DNA of 64,000 nucleotides from Metallyticus violacea (GCA_030762175.1 CM060842.1:62972501-63036500), one strand, 5' to 3'. Counted from the first letter of the stretch, positions 1-12,658 are shown. Numbers and translations: made by a program. Notes: generated by a model from the sequence alone, not told the origin.

Positions 1-225
1 GTTTTACTACTGAGATGAGGGACGTTTGACGACAACATGATATGAATTTATACATTAGAAAGAATTTTTTTTAAAGGAAGGAAGCGTTCCATACCTAGGT
101 TTAGTATATTTCCCCGACATTTGACATTTATGAGACTGAGAAAAACCTGGAAAACACCTTACTCAAGGAGGAGCCTTAGACCTCCCGTCAATGAGTTCGT
201 GTTTTAACGACCTCGGTCACCATGT
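1..225 (-). mobile_element. SINE-A copy, cut by the window edge
   Basis: Old, diverged copy of the tRNA-derived SINE seen best at 50996-51284. Reading rightward it shows the tail-side block (TTTTACTACTGAG), the middle (AAAGGAAGGAAGCGTTCC and CCCCGACATTTG) and the complement of the tRNA-like head (GACCTCGGTCACC). The head is on the right, so the element reads on the minus strand. The tail side lies outside the window. Non-coding. Confidence 0.85.
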
Positions 226-2316
226 CGGTAAAGCAATTAAAGTATGGTGTATGACTGACATGGACACGCATGTTTCAACCACCATCTTAGTTTATGTTAT
301 ATTTTAAGGTTCTTGGTCATTTCTACGAAAATAATTTCTTTTCTTGTTTCGTTCTCTTTTAAAATAATCTCTTTGGATACCCTTTTTCAATTTTTGCTTG
401 TAATGAAATGAGATTTCTGAAACATATGAATAAATGTAATTAAAAATAAAATGAACTAATTCTTCTGCCATCTCTCGACTGAAATTACTGCGACATAGCC
501 GTATGCATGAAAGTATGTGAATGTTATCTCAAGCTGGAATTTTACACTTGAATATTGACAAATACATAATAAAGTATTTAAATGCCCATTATTTCTGAGA
601 AATAATATAGCAGGTTAAATGCTAATTATACTTGTTTGTGCTGTGCTTAAAACATACGAATTTATTATTAAGGGGTAGACAAAACCTAATTCAAGGTGGT
701 AGACAGCTGTTCCTCCATACGGAGTCTTTTACGTTACATTCTTTCTTGCAACAAAAAGTTACAACACCACACTTTAAAAGAACTTGTATTGATATACTTA
801 TAATGTATTATACCATACTTAGGCGGAGTAGGTCCTTTATATTTTTTATGCTCTATTGCTTCACAGCAATAAACAATAAAGTTCGTTGCTACTGGCGGTA
901 GTTACAGAAACCAGAAGATAAAAAACGCAAGTCGCCATCTGTTGGACAGATCTGAACTTCACAATAAAATAGAAGTAATCGAAAGCTTTCATTCTGACTG
1001 GGAAACTGATGTAAGTTATCTGACCGATAAAAATTATGAAACAGATAGTTATAGTGTAGATATCTAGAGTTTTATGCAACCGGTCAAAAATGCTATCGGG
1101 ATTATATTTTTGAGGTTGAGGGATTGTACAGGATACACATAACTGGCTGACTGGAGCTGGCAATTAGTTATGAATACAAGATTGCATGCTCATTATGAAC
1201 ATTAGATTTCCAATTGTAGGTTCGGGTTTATCGACCAGAATGCTTAAATAATTCGCATAGGTTTTGTGTTATTTAAAGAAATAAGCTTAAATGTTATATA
1301 CAATTCTCGTGTACATTTTTGAAGCAAAGTATCGGTTTATAAAAACCGAAAGGCGTTGTGCATATTAATGTTTTAATGATCTTCATTTCCTTGTGAGGTT
1401 GGAGCCCCTGTACACATTTTTAATCTCGAGCCGAAACCCTTCCGTTGCAAATGTTTACATTTACTGGAATTTTGTTGTTTTGTTTTCGAAACACCAGCAG
1501 AGCTGGACATTGCATCTTGCAATATATTTCAGGGTTCTACTCATTTAGCTAGCACGCATTTCAGTACAAAAGCTTCCATCCGCCACGGTTTTCGCTGACT
1601 TTTCGATAACTGTTTGCATCTCTTGGAGTGCTGCAGTCAGCATAAAATACTCAAGGGCCACAAATTTCAAGTTGTCCTCGAAACCGGCATTCCCACTGTT
1701 CTGTTACAAAAGGCGAAATGTAATCCTTTTTTTTTTTCCTCTGGAATAAAACTAAGGGTGTATACTTTCCCTAACATTTCGGCGGCATCAAATGAAAAGG
1801 TTAATCGAGCGTCTTTACAAATATTGTGACGCAATTTGTTGCAGTCTTTAACTTTTACTGAACTATTAAAAAAAATTGGAAAGAGCAAGCCTTGCGACAC
1901 TCGTAGGGTACCTAAGGAAAATTAACACTCTTGTTGTTCCTGCAGCGGTTATTAAGAGCTGAACAAAAATATACCATAACATTGAAAAAAAGACGAATGC
2001 GTTTCTTTATTATTTCTTTCTTTGTTTCTTAAAACTTCGCACTGAATTATGGGGGAAAAAAAAGCATTTTAAAAATATTGTTTTTTTAATTTGGGGTCTA
2101 TTGAATGTTGGGAGTGTTGAATGTTTTGTTCGTTAAGATAATCACATTGGGAAGTTATAACCCATAGTAAAAACATGAATAATAACAAATATATTTTAAA
2201 AAGGAAAAGCAATAAGTATAAGGAAAAATGAAAAAAATATCAAATGGGAAATAAACAAATAGATGAAAGGGAAAAAGAATGGCGGCAGTTTAGACACAGA
2301 CTTAGGGGAGCCTAGG
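226..2316. other. No recognisable gene or repeat
   Basis: AT-rich sequence with only short ORFs (89, 100, 71 and 77 codons) that lack any recognisable domain and look like chance. No SINE boxes or transposase motifs were seen. Confidence 0.5.
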
Positions 2317-2642
2317 CCCCCCAAAGTTGTCGGTCTTGGTGGTGTAGTGGTAATCATGATTGCCTCCTAAACCCAAGATCACGGGTTCGAACCCGACCAG
2401 GATCGATGGATTTTTTCGGGCGTAAAAATTCAAAGTATGGCGTCCTTCCGAAGGGAAGTAAAGCCGTGGATCCCATGTCGTACATTTACGGCATGAAAAA
2501 GAACCTCTAGCCTGAAAGTAGAGGCCTCTGAGCAAAATTTGTCAACCGTTTCACGCCCTGAATAGAATGGGACACTGATGACCTGCGATGTTAAAGAGCG
2601 TTCGTAAATAAAACAAATAAAAATAATAAACCTCCGAAAGTT
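2317..2642 (+). mobile_element. SINE-B, full length, with target-site duplication
   Basis: tRNA-derived SINE of about 302 bp (2329-2630) between an imperfect 12-bp duplication, CCCCCCAAAGTT at 2317-2328 and CCTCCGAAAGTT at 2631-2642 (two mismatches). The head holds an A-box-like TGGTGTAGTGGTAA and a B box GGGTTCGAACCC, and the tRNA acceptor ends can still pair. The body contains GGATTTTTTCGGGCGTAAA and GTACATTTACGGCATG. The tail runs GATGTTAAAGAGCG then an AAAT-rich end. A 77-codon minus-strand ORF across the head is only the SINE read backwards. Confidence 0.93.
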
Positions 2643-2789
2643 TCCAGTATTTCAAAATTTATTTACTTTTTAGTTTATATGTGATACATTTTTTAAAAAT
2701 ATATATACATTTGTTCTAAAGGAATTGGTCTAAACTACATTCATTCTTATGAAGTTTCAAGGGCTGTTCAACAAATAATGATCATAATA

Positions 2790-3677
2790 ATTGTTGACAA
2801 TATACCATTTCTTATTCTCATAACTTTGATGATATTGTCAGAGCTCACGCTGACAAGCTGGAAACCTTCAGCGCAGCCTCTTCAGCCTTCACCACTGCTT
2901 CTGATGATAGATATTCTTCCCACGAATGTGTTTATTCAATTTGGAGAAAAGGAAAAAGGCCCATGGGGTTAGATCTGGGCTATAGGGCTGCTGAAGGGTC
3001 ACTTCGCATTGGTTTTTGTGAGATTTCACCAACAACATTTGCCATATTTGGCCGTGTATTATCATGGTGCAGCATCCAGAATTTTGCACAGATATGTTAC
3101 CTTTTGCGTTTGATATGACCTTGCAGAGTTTCTGTAGTATGACCCATTTACAGCTGTACGACATACTGATAAACCATTCCTTAAATATCGGGAAATGAAA
3201 TGACCTTAACTTTGTGTGTAGATTTCCACGTTTGCTGTTTGCTCTTATGATTTAAACGAAGCAGCCAAGTTTCATCAGCATTTGAAAGATGAGTTGAAAG
3301 AAATTCCTCATCTTCCTGTACTATCATCTTCAGCTGCATGCAAACCTGCACGTGAATTGTTTTGTTTGGGAGTCAGCAGTCTTAGAACTCACCGAGCACA
3401 AACACGTCTCAAGTGCAACTTTTCAGTTACCAATGGTGTGCGACACCCAGTGAAAATGTCAGAAGTTCTGATAGTGTTATTCGAGGATCCTCTGTCACAA
3501 TGATAACAGCGGTGCAAATTATTTCTTCCGTTAGGCACAAACTGGAGTTTTGCGTGCACTTTTCTCCCTATTTAAACCATCCTCAAGGGAAGAACAAACT
3601 TTCCATAGGCATAAGCTTCAGTTGGAAAATTGTTGAGAGGAAAGCATAATTTCAAAGCAGCAGCGTGTCGTCTCCAT
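2790..3677 (-). pseudogene. mariner-type transposase remnant (copy M2)
   Basis: Minus-strand remains of a mariner (Tc1/mariner superfamily) transposase; the intact enzyme cuts and pastes its own transposon at TA sites. The start is taken as the ATG at 3677-3675, because the leader before it (ACAGCAAAATGG preceded by GTTGAGACATGTTCA) is shared with the copy at 56957. Pieces recognised in order, across several frames: an N-terminal part ending TEAYAYGK, the helix-turn-helix ITVTEDPRITLSELL, the first catalytic block NADETW, the second LHHDN, and PYSPDLTPWAFFLFSKL near the end. In known D,D34D mariners the third aspartate lies a few residues after SPDLAP; here that place reads W-A, so it is lost. 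Stops and frameshifts throughout make it inactive. Confidence 0.87.
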
Positions 3678-3689
3678 TTTGCTGTAGGT

Positions 3690-6251
3690 AGAATTGAACA
3701 TGTCTCAACCTGCACTATAGTTATTGGTTTTTTAAAATTTGCATGTTTTCAGCTCAAAACTTTTTTAAACATAACCAAATAGTAGAGTTATTTAACATGT
3801 ACAAAGATTTTATTCCAATTTACTACATGTCATAAAATGGTTGCTTTATTTTAATGTGTTTACTTACTAATAGGGATGCACTTTTTAATTACATCGGGAT
3901 GGACATATATAAGCTTTTTGTTTTTGTTCATGTCATTGGCGTGTATATTTACAAATCTTATAGGGCAAGATTGATCTCTCCCAATATATTTCAGAAGTAG
4001 GCGCCTATGGGAGGCAGAAAGAGGAAACCGAAAATTGAAGAAACAATATAGAAGGGAAAATTATGTATTTTTATTTGTTTTCCTTCATTCTTGGAAAAGA
4101 AAAAAATATTAGTCCACATTGACTCATATAGTTTTCCTATAAGAGTTGTTATTTTTGTTTTAAACTTTACAGGCTGCAGCTGTTTATCACCATTTGGTTA
4201 CAATGAACTAATAGTTTATGTTATTTAGATTTTATATCAACTTGGGCACTAGTAGATTTTTAAGGGAGCATGTATCCTTTCGAAATGGTTTCTTTTTATT
4301 ATGCTAGGCATAATCAACAAGTGCTGCTGGTTATGCATTCATTGATTGTTAACACATGCTTTTAGGCATGTTATTGAAGAATATACTGAGATTATTTCAG
4401 TTTACTAAGATATACATATACGTTTTATCCTTGTTTCGTTTTACTGTTTATTTCTGTGCATCAATTCCTTATACTTGCGACTATTTACATCACTGACCCT
4501 GCTTGCAATATCTCAAATTGCCTGTTTAAGAGTTGAAATATTTCAACGTTGATCATTTACACCGTAAAATGTTATGGGAGAATGTTAAATATCAATAATA
4601 TATTTACTAAATATAATATTAAAATGCTCTCGTTAAATATATAATTTTCCCAAAGATGTTGCAACCGTTCCAATATGGATATTTCAAATAATACCGGAAA
4701 TATGGCCATATAGCCCTTTTTGTAGTAGTGCCATGTACATTTAAAAATTCTGGAAATGATTAATCAAATAAAGTCCCCAGAAATATTTTTTTATATTTTA
4801 TTTTTATATTAATTTACATTTTTATTTTAATTTTTGTTACTTAAACGTATTAGTTCTATTTTTTTAAAAATTATGCCAAATACTGCTCCTCATTTGCGTT
4901 TCCATTGGTCTCTTTTTGAGATATACCAATTTGTTTTTCTCGGATATAAATTCAAGTGTATGCACTGTTTTCTTTTGCATGCTACATCTATTTCGATTTT
5001 CCAGTACGTTTTGAAGTGCCCATCTTCATGTTTTATACAGAGCAAGAGGTTGTTACCCTGATGAAGGTATGAAAGACAGACTCCAATTTGTTACAGGATC
5101 TGAAACTAGAGAAGTAACAAAAAACAGACTAATGCGGAATATAAGCATTCGAAACGAAGTTTCTTAAGATATTTTAATTGGACGAGGTTCTTTGTTTTAC
5201 TACCTGGGGAAATGCCAGAAAATTGAATGAAATTGAATAGTGTGATACTTGCTGTGCAATAGTAATTTATCCTTTTGCTCGTTCTGCCAGAAAGCAGTTT
5301 CTTAAATTAAACACCTCGTTGCTGTCACGGGAGATGTTTATCAAAATTGGCTAATGAATGGAAAATGAAAATTAATATCATTGAGTCGAAACTGTTGGTG
5401 AAAGATATTAAAGTTCAGAGCATATTATGTTATTAACGATATACTGCTTAAAAGTTTAAAAACATTTTAATATTATTAGTATAAAACATGATGGTAATTA
5501 ATGCATTTTCATCACTCCGAGATGTTTAAAGTTTTAATTATGAAACGCTTTATTACCCATGTCTGAAACATACGAAAACAATGCTCGCTAGATAAAAGCA
5601 TATCCATGTTCTAAAAATGTAATTACAATTTTTGTGACTTTCTGTTCAACGGCAATGGAATAAAGCAATTATAATTTGTTAACGCATAGGTATAAGGGGG
5701 AATTAATGTGAATATCCAATTCTAAGTAATGGATAGAAGAATATTTGTTCAACTAGATATGAATTAAATCAAACTTGAATATCTGGAAATAAATATGCAG
5801 TAAAAACCTCTGTATTAGGACACTCTGTATGTTATATAGCACCTTTCCTTCGAATCGAACAAATTAATACTCTCTATTCTCTATTCTCTATGTTGGTCAC
5901 TTCTGAATTCTGGAGGCTGGACACCTCCTTAAGATCATAACTAGGACAATTTCTCTTTCTCTTATGTATTTCTGCTAACTTATTTAAGCTTGATTAGCAT
6001 TTATCTCTAAAGCTTTAAATGGGGCAAACAAGTACACAGTATTGTAGCATCAAAAGAATATATTTTTTCCCTATCACTTTTCTATTCTTTGCAACGCGTC
6101 ATTAAGCAAGTGGAATGGAAAGAGTTGGTTTTTCTTTAACTTTTATTCTTTTGTGTTTCCTCGCTTCTTTACAAAATTTAAAATCGTTACGTATTTTCCA
6201 GTAAGTACACTGTACATAACTGTACATTTATTGAAGTGAACAATTGCATGC
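3690..6251. other. No recognisable gene
   Basis: AT-rich stretch with no motif-bearing ORF. The only structure noticed is a short CTCTATT tandem run near 5866-5892. Confidence 0.5.
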
Positions 6252-6572
6252 CTAAAATAAGCATTTTTTATGGATTTGGTGTATTTACGGACGCTGTTTA
6301 ACTTCTCAGGTCATTAGCGTCCCATTCAATTCAGGGCGTGAAACGACAGATAATTTTTTTTCGGAGAGGCCTATTCTTTCAGGCTTGAGGTTCTTTATCG
6401 TGACGTAAATGTATGACATGGGATCCAAGCTTTACTCCTCTTCGGAAGGAAGCCATGCTTGAGATTTTTATGCCCGAAAGAAACCATCGACCCCGGGAGT
6501 GAACCCCGCGATCTTGGGTTTAGGAGGCAAGTATGGTTACCGCTACACCTTCAGGATCGACTAAAATGAGCA
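6252..6572 (-). mobile_element. SINE-B with 12-bp target-site duplication
   Basis: Minus-strand SINE-B (6264-6560). The plus strand shows the tail first (TTTACGGACGCTGTTTAAC and TCTCAGGTCATTAGCG), then GACGTAAATGTATGACATGG, and last the complement of the head (CGCGATCTTGGGTTTAGGAG and GGTTACCGCTACACC). It is flanked by CTAAAATAAGCA (6252-6263) and CTAAAATGAGCA (6561-6572), one mismatch in 12. An 86-codon ORF starting at 6533 reads out of the head and is not a gene. Confidence 0.93.
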
Positions 6573-7289
6573 AAGAGGTCCTCAGTTACCACACTGAGGT
6601 GTGGAATGTAAAGCTTACTTTTATTATGTGCAGTTCCAATATGAGTAAGCGTAAGATAGTAACTTTCATTTTACTTTTATTGCGCATTGATGTGTATTAC
6701 TTATGTAATTCCTTTGAATTATGTACATATATACTAGAAAACGTACTTCCCAGTAACATGGATACCTCGTTAAATTTCACAATGATTTATTGAACCATAC
6801 CTGTCCGGGTTAGAGATGTTTCACTGTACAATAAAGCATTATATGTTAAATAATGGGACATAGTGTTACTACATCATTTCTGTGCTGTCTCAAAAATATT
6901 GTACTCCCAAATAAAATTATGAAAATAAATGGCACAAAACTGGAATTTTCCCCAGTTGTCGTTGTAATAAATTCTTTAGAAATATTAATGTTTGATGTAG
7001 TGTGATTGTCAGAGTAATTGAATACATACATTCATGAGTTCTGTTTGTATTACTGGTTTAATCACTCGCAGCATTTGGCTGAATTTTGCTCTCTCCTCTG
7101 CCGTCAGGTACCACCTTACTAAATACTTGTAGCACCACTCTTTGATTATTTATACATTACTATGCATCTTGGCATGACTTATCATTGAAAATGTTCAACA
7201 ATTTGGTAATAAGAGTGATAAACATTATTTGCAATTTAAAAAAGCCATGAATATGAATTTTTTGTATAAAATTTGAATTTTCGAACACC

Positions 7290-7808
7290 AATATTAAGTG
7301 TTTTGAATCTTCACACGACCATTTTCGTGGAACTACGCCTCGTCTGAAAAGAACATAAGGGTGGGTGAATTAACCTTTCAGTTACTGAAGAAAGAAACCA
7401 CTTACAATAACACGTAGGTGCTACGGTGTCACTTTGTTGTAGACAATGAACACATGCATACTTGTAAGGTTTGAGTTTACACATGTTTATTACTGTATAT
7501 GCAGAAGACACTGTAACCCCAATGTGTTGTACTAATTTCAGTAGTAATGTTGTTTGAAAACGTTCAAGATTTTTGCCAATTTCGTCTAACTTGTCTTCTG
7601 TTAAAATTATTCATTTTCACCTGTTTCTTTCTTTTACATTGAGACAGAAGTATCAACTTTATTCACAAGATCGTGACTTGTAGTTCTGAAAGGAGGCAAT
7701 TGTCACGGAACTTCCGAATTTTTTCTTACGAACGCGTTGAGTTGATAAATGTTTATAATGACATTTACACACAAAAATACGTTACTCTAAAGTCAGCTGT
7801 CTTGCCAT
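7290..7808 (-). pseudogene. DUF4817-type (mariner-like) transposase remnant, N-terminal half
   Basis: Minus-strand reading recovers the start of a transposase family that I recall as common in arthropod genomes and usually labelled DUF4817. The start chosen is the ATG at 7808-7806, giving MARQLTLE then RIFVCKCHYKHLSTQRV. After a frameshift come HDLVNK, then LTEDKLDEIGKNLER, then a second helix-turn-helix unit GVTVSSAYTVINMCKLKPYK, then CYCKWFLSSV and a block where the family has FFSDEAWFH (here the frame shifts and reads FQTRRSSTKM). The SDEA motif normally carries the first catalytic aspartate. Stops and frameshifts show decay. The C-terminal catalytic half was not found further left. Family naming is from memory, not a database search. 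Confidence 0.72.
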
Positions 7809-7834
7809 CTTCTCAAACGAATGTAGGCTGGTGA

Positions 7835-7905
7835 CTGATCGGAAGTTCAGGGACGGGCAGGCAGGCCTCGGAAGTTCAAGGACAGGCAGGCAGGTGGCCG
7901 TGAGC
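7835..7905. repeat. Two-copy tandem repeat, about 29 bp
   Basis: The unit TCGGAAGTTCA(G/A)GGAC(G/A)GGCAGGCAGG occurs twice in a row with two or three differences. It lies just upstream of the DUF4817-type remnant, so it may belong to the terminal region of that element; this is unproven. Confidence 0.6.
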
Positions 7906-7949
7906 ACGTAAGAGAGGCGGCGTAGCCGATAGGCAAAACCCGGAACATA

Positions 7950-9467
7950 TTCTAGCAGGTATTTCCTCTTTTTGCCATAGCAGTTTGTTACAACACGCTT
8001 AACTCGAAAATCACTCGGGATCCAAATTGGCGTCTCTTATAGTCATCTTCATTTGAAAAGAAACAATGTTGCTTTACATAAATGAGATTTTTGTGCAAAA
8101 AAGAAATACAAATACGAAGTTTATTATAAACCCCATGTCAGATCGGAAGCCAGAGTAAAAGCACGGTTGGCTATTCATTTGTTAATCAGAAGAGTAGGTG
8201 GGGAAAATTCTTGCGCATGCGTAGGCCAAGTTGTTTTTACAACAAGTAAACCTATAGAAACGCAACCAATGCTTATTGAGGTGTCTGTATACTATTACCT
8301 ATGCCTCTCTTATTTTATATTACAGCAGTGAGTTTGAGGAGTTAACAAAAAGGATTAGTGGTTGTGCATAACCATTGTAGGCAAAGTGCCTGTGCTGAAC
8401 ACATCCAAACCCACACCATTTCCAAGGGCTGACCTGATACGTTTCAATTAAGCACTGCTCGATGAGAGGTATTCATATCGATATCACGAGGCCTGACATC
8501 ATCACCAACTCTTTAGGAGTGGCGTGCTAAGAAACAGGCGGCTAGGGATTTTTTATTCGCCATTTGCAAGCACTGGAGCAATATAATAACACTAGATTAA
8601 TGATCGTAGAATAGTGACATCTCAACAAGAAACTATATATATGTATATATATCATTGGCATTGACATTAAAGAAAACATTAATCTTTAGGATGTCCAGAA
8701 AACACAAGTGATCTATTTCTAAGTCTGAAATATGAAGCTGTTAGTTTAATTAGCATTTCTCATGAATCTTTGCCATTGCTGAAAAACACATTTTCAAGTT
8801 GCTGCATTTCAAAATAATTTATAGATTTTTTTTGCAATGTTTAAAATTGGACCGTGCCGAAAATAAGTACGTTTCTCATTTTCTAAATTCAGAAATTTAT
8901 CGACCACTTTGGACTATCATTAGTTATTAATTCTATGTTCACATACATATTTGGAGAATTTGATGAGTTTGATGAAATTTAACACATTAAAGAACATGCA
9001 ATAGAAGTGAAACAGATATATCACTAATTAATTATGTGTGGTTATAAGTTCTTGGGTATATTGATCAGGGAGTTGGCAGGTTTCTTCTGACTATCGGAAG
9101 ACACCCCCAATCGCGGTTAGGAAAGAACGTTACATTAGGAGGAATCCTGCTAATAGATGAGGAGGAGGGAAGGGCTCTTCTGAACATCCCCAATACGCAC
9201 AGATAACCTCGGGAAACGTTGTGCAGTTAGTATTATGAAATCTTTTGTAATGTTTTTACGATAATATTGTAGTATTTAATGTATATTTTTGTTATTTATA
9301 ATATTGTTTCAAGATTTATAGCTTGAAGTAAAAGTATAGTTAGAAGCAAGCCACAAACATTTAATAATATGCTTAGCATCAATAATTATTAAATATTAAA
9401 TCTTTGAAGGGTCTGCGTTATACGGGGTTGCTTTATGACATCAACTAGAATGTTTTTATACCAGTTT
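7950..9467. other. No recognisable gene
   Basis: AT-rich sequence with a short alternating TATATATGTATATATAT run near 8633-8650. No ORF with a known motif. Confidence 0.45.
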
Positions 9468-9781
9468 CCTATAATCATTTGTCGGTCCTGGTGATCCAGT
9501 AGTAACCATCTTGTCTCTTAGACCCCAGATCGCGGGTTCAATCCCGACCAGGGTAGATGGATTTTTTTCGTGCGTAACAATCCTATATATGGCCTCCTTT
9601 GGAAGGATAAAAAGTCGTGGGTCCTGTGTAGTAGATTTACGGCATGAAAAAGAACCTCAAGGCTGAAAGAAGAGGCCTCTGAGCAAAATTTATTGGCGGT
9701 TTTATCCCATGAAATGAATGAGACGCTGATGACCTGAGATGTTAAAGAGCGTCCGTAAATAAACCAAATGAACCTATGATC
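9468..9781 (+). mobile_element. SINE-B with 9-bp target-site duplication
   Basis: Plus-strand SINE-B (9477-9772). The head has GGTCCTGGTGATCCAGTAGTAA and the B box GCGGGTTCAATCCC, the body has CGGCATGAAAAAGAACCTC, and the tail is GATGTTAAAGAGCGTCCG followed by TAAATAAACC. Flanks CCTATAATC (9468-9476) and CCTATGATC (9773-9781) are a duplication with one mismatch. Confidence 0.92.
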
Positions 9782-9785
9782 GAAA

Positions 9786-9860
9786 TGGCCCAGACTGTGA
9801 AAGTCGTATTCGGAAGATCTTAGGTTTAAATCCCCTCAGTCCATTTTAAAAACTGGAAAA
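9786..9860 (+). mobile_element. tRNA-derived SINE head fragment (SINE-C-like)
   Basis: GGCCCAGACTGT...GTATTCGGAAGATCTTAGG then GTTTAAATCCCC resembles the head of the element at 20957 (GCATTCGGAAAGTCCTGGG then GTTCAAATTCC). It directly follows the SINE-B copy. Only the head is visible. Confidence 0.5.
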
Positions 9861-9869
9861 ATATTCGGG

Positions 9870-11390
9870 TTAGTATTTCTGTGGCACGTACCTTTAATTT
9901 CATAATTCATAATTCACTCCGTTTATCTGCGTCTTTTGTGTTTTACGAAGTCATCGAAGCGGGGGGTCTGACATTTGATTGACCAGCTCTTTAAAGTGTA
10001 TGTATAGTCTATGAGCGTCCAGAATAAATAACTCTTCGACGGGCGACTGACCCGGGCATTGGTGTGTAAGTAAGTTCTACGAACGGAGGAGGGTAAATAT
10101 AGCAAAGGAAGAAGATGCTGTTGTGTGTTTTTAAAGGATAATACCTGTGTTAAACGCAGATGAAATATGTCGCGTTACTAAATAACTGACCGTTGCCTAA
10201 AACCAAATTAATTCAATTTAAAGAACATTTACTGATTTCCTTAACCCATTAGCAACTAACATTGTGATATTAGGAGATGTAGTCATAGTTAAACATCCCC
10301 TTTATACGCCACATCCTTTTTCCAAATTAACTAATAATATCAAAGGAAGTTAATTACCGTTATAAATCATTTTATACTGATCTTTTCATGATCAAGTTAG
10401 TTTAATGATACTTGATTTACATATTTGAGCAAATAATATGCTTCTTATCCATAGATGGCTCTGGATGTGTTTGAGCTCGACCGTTCTGCTTCATGTCCCA
10501 GGAAAAGAGGACAAAGTCGAAGGGCTTCTTTTTAACTTTTAAAAACTAGAGCATCACCTTTTCCACACATGCACTAACGTCCCTCATCAATTCCAGGGAC
10601 CCCTCCAGGAGCATATTGCTATATGTTTACAATTTTAACAACATGTACAATTCCAGAGTTTTTGTGCCACAAGATTTATATATAAACTTCTTAATGCGGT
10701 TATTACCAAAATTAAACATTGGAACCAAACATGTTTTCTGCCGTTAATGATATTAATGCTTTTTAATGTGTTTTACATTCTTCTTTGATGCTTTTATATA
10801 CATTTGTGTGAAACAATTTACTTATAATTCTAGATTATTTTGCCTGTGAAGACTTAATTCGCTTCAGTGTATTTTCATTTTTCACGAGACTGATTCTTGA
10901 TTCTTATGTCTCAGTTGTGCTGAAATTTTGTTTTCACGAAACATGCTTGTAATTTCTTCAATGTTAATTTGAATGTGATACAAGAAATTTATAAGGTGAA
11001 ACATACATTAACTTTTTCGCGGTTTTTTAAAAACAAAGAGTCGAGTATTTACCAATTAATTTGGATTGCAAAATAGATCAGAAAAGGAAGGGATTCCAGA
11101 AAGTTGTTGTGCCGAATGTTTAACTCTGTTAATTGACTGCCGAAAGAATTCCATTATATACTTTTTACAGTTCCGGTATTATGTTGAAGGTTTTAAATGA
11201 CTACTGCTTTTTTCATCCGGTATAAATTCAAAATCTAAACAATTTCTGGTATCAACAATTTCCATCGTTATACAGAATTTAAATGTCTCTATTTCTATGT
11301 ACTTCTCTTATGCTCTAGAAAAATTGTCTTTCAAAATTTTTGGAATTTATTTGTTGTATTCTTATCTATATTGAAACGCAGTAAATCGAA
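9870..11390. other. No recognisable gene
   Basis: AT-rich, mostly non-repetitive sequence. The ORF at 9923-10105 (60 codons, minus) has no recognisable motif. Confidence 0.45.
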
Positions 11391-11391
11391 G

Positions 11392-11393
<2 letters not shown>

Positions 11394-11431
<38 letters not shown>
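11394..11431. repeat. (AT)n microsatellite, 38 bp
   Basis: Uninterrupted TA dinucleotides ending where the SINE-A tail begins. In SINE orientation the A-rich tail is here replaced by AT repeats, so the array may have grown from the tail. Confidence 0.97.
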
Positions 11432-11433
<2 letters not shown>

Positions 11434-11700
11434 ATTAGTGTTTAACGCCCGATTTTACTACTGAGGCACCACAGGCGGTGGATACTGATGATACATGAGA
11501 TGAAATGATATTTTAAGAAAGGATTTTTTAAGGCAGGAAAGGTTCTAGACCTAAGTTTAGGATATCTCCCCGACATTTATCATTTATCAGGACTGAGGAA
11601 AACGTGGAAAAATCCTGTCATGGAGGACGGTCCTGGCGAGACTCGAACCCCAGACCCCCTGCTCGCGAGTTCGCCCTTTAGCAACCTCGGCCACCCTTGG
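11432..11700 (-). mobile_element. SINE-A copy with (AT)n tail
   Basis: Contains every block of the family: GTGTTTAACGCCCGATTTTA, ACCACAGGCGGTGG, GATACATGAGATGAAATGAT, ACCTAAGTTTAGG, CTCCCCGACATTT, ACTCGAACCCCAGACC and ACCTCGGCCACCC. The head is at the right. The 116-codon ORF at 11580-11930 runs through the head and is spurious. No clean duplication is visible because the left flank is an AT repeat. Confidence 0.93.
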
Positions 11701-11709
11701 CTGTAAAAT

Positions 11710-12410
11710 ACTTGTTTTAAAACTGTATTTTTCATAAGTATTTTTTTGCAATGTGGTCTAACTTTTGAGTTGTATATCCATAAAGTCGTAAAGCTGGCTA
11801 CATTGATAAAGTTTATAAGTATATTATTATAGGTTTTCTTCATTTTTTTGCACTTCTGTATGTAACAGCATGGGAATGTAGAGAGATGCTTGTCTCTCTT
11901 ATTCGTATGACTAAAGTTACCTAATCTCATTAGATGTAAAAATTCTGTAACTTGTGATGTTCAACTGATGAATTTATTAATAAACTAAATGTTACATGTG
12001 AGAAAATTCGGTGGATCCATGAAACTTGTGCCGGCTATGTTTCCAAGGTTAACCTACTGAAACCGTACCAAAGGGCACAGAGCGAATATATATTATATGC
12101 TTTTTTTAAAAAAAAGTTGCTACACTAAGCCGGGTGTAGAGATATCAGCTGATCGTACTTAAAAGGATCTTCTTCCTCGGCCAAATCAATACCTAATCTC
12201 ATCCAAGTCCACATGCCTGTAAAGTTCATAAGTTTTCTCTATAAAATAGATTTGATCGCAAAACACAAATAGATTTTTAGTACTTTTGGGAATGCAGAAA
12301 TGCATACTTATATTGGGGAAGCTGTTAGGCCGGCATAGTACGCCCCTACTGATTCAAATACAGACCGTGTTTCTCTTTTCAGTCTCTCACTTTGACAGCG
12401 AATTTTTATC
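11710..12410. other. No recognisable gene
   Basis: Unique-looking AT-rich sequence without motif-bearing ORFs. Confidence 0.45.
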
Positions 12411-12414
12411 TGAG

Positions 12415-12658
12415 GAATGTCATTAACATCTCTGGTTATCAGCGTCACGTTTAAAGGAAGGCATACTTTTGTTCAGCGGCCTCTTCTTTCACACTTGAGG
12501 TTCATTTACATACGACACAAGACTAATGGATTTCTTCCGAAGGAAGCCAAACTTATTATTTTTACGTCCTAAAAAGATCCATCGGCCCTGGTTGAGTTTA
12601 AGCCCGCGGCCTTAGTCTAAAATACAAGTATGGTTGCCACTACAACACCAGGACTCAC
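12415..12658 (-). mobile_element. SINE-B, diverged and internally shortened
   Basis: The plus strand reads AACATCTCTGGTTATCAGCG (tail), CACACTTGAGGTTC, TTCTTCCGAAGGAAGCCAAA, GATCCATCGGCCCTGG, GCCCGCGGCCTTAG and ACAACACCAGGAC (complement of the head). No clear target-site duplication remains. It is one of two adjacent SINE-B copies in the same orientation, with the next about 200 bp to the right. Confidence 0.85.
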
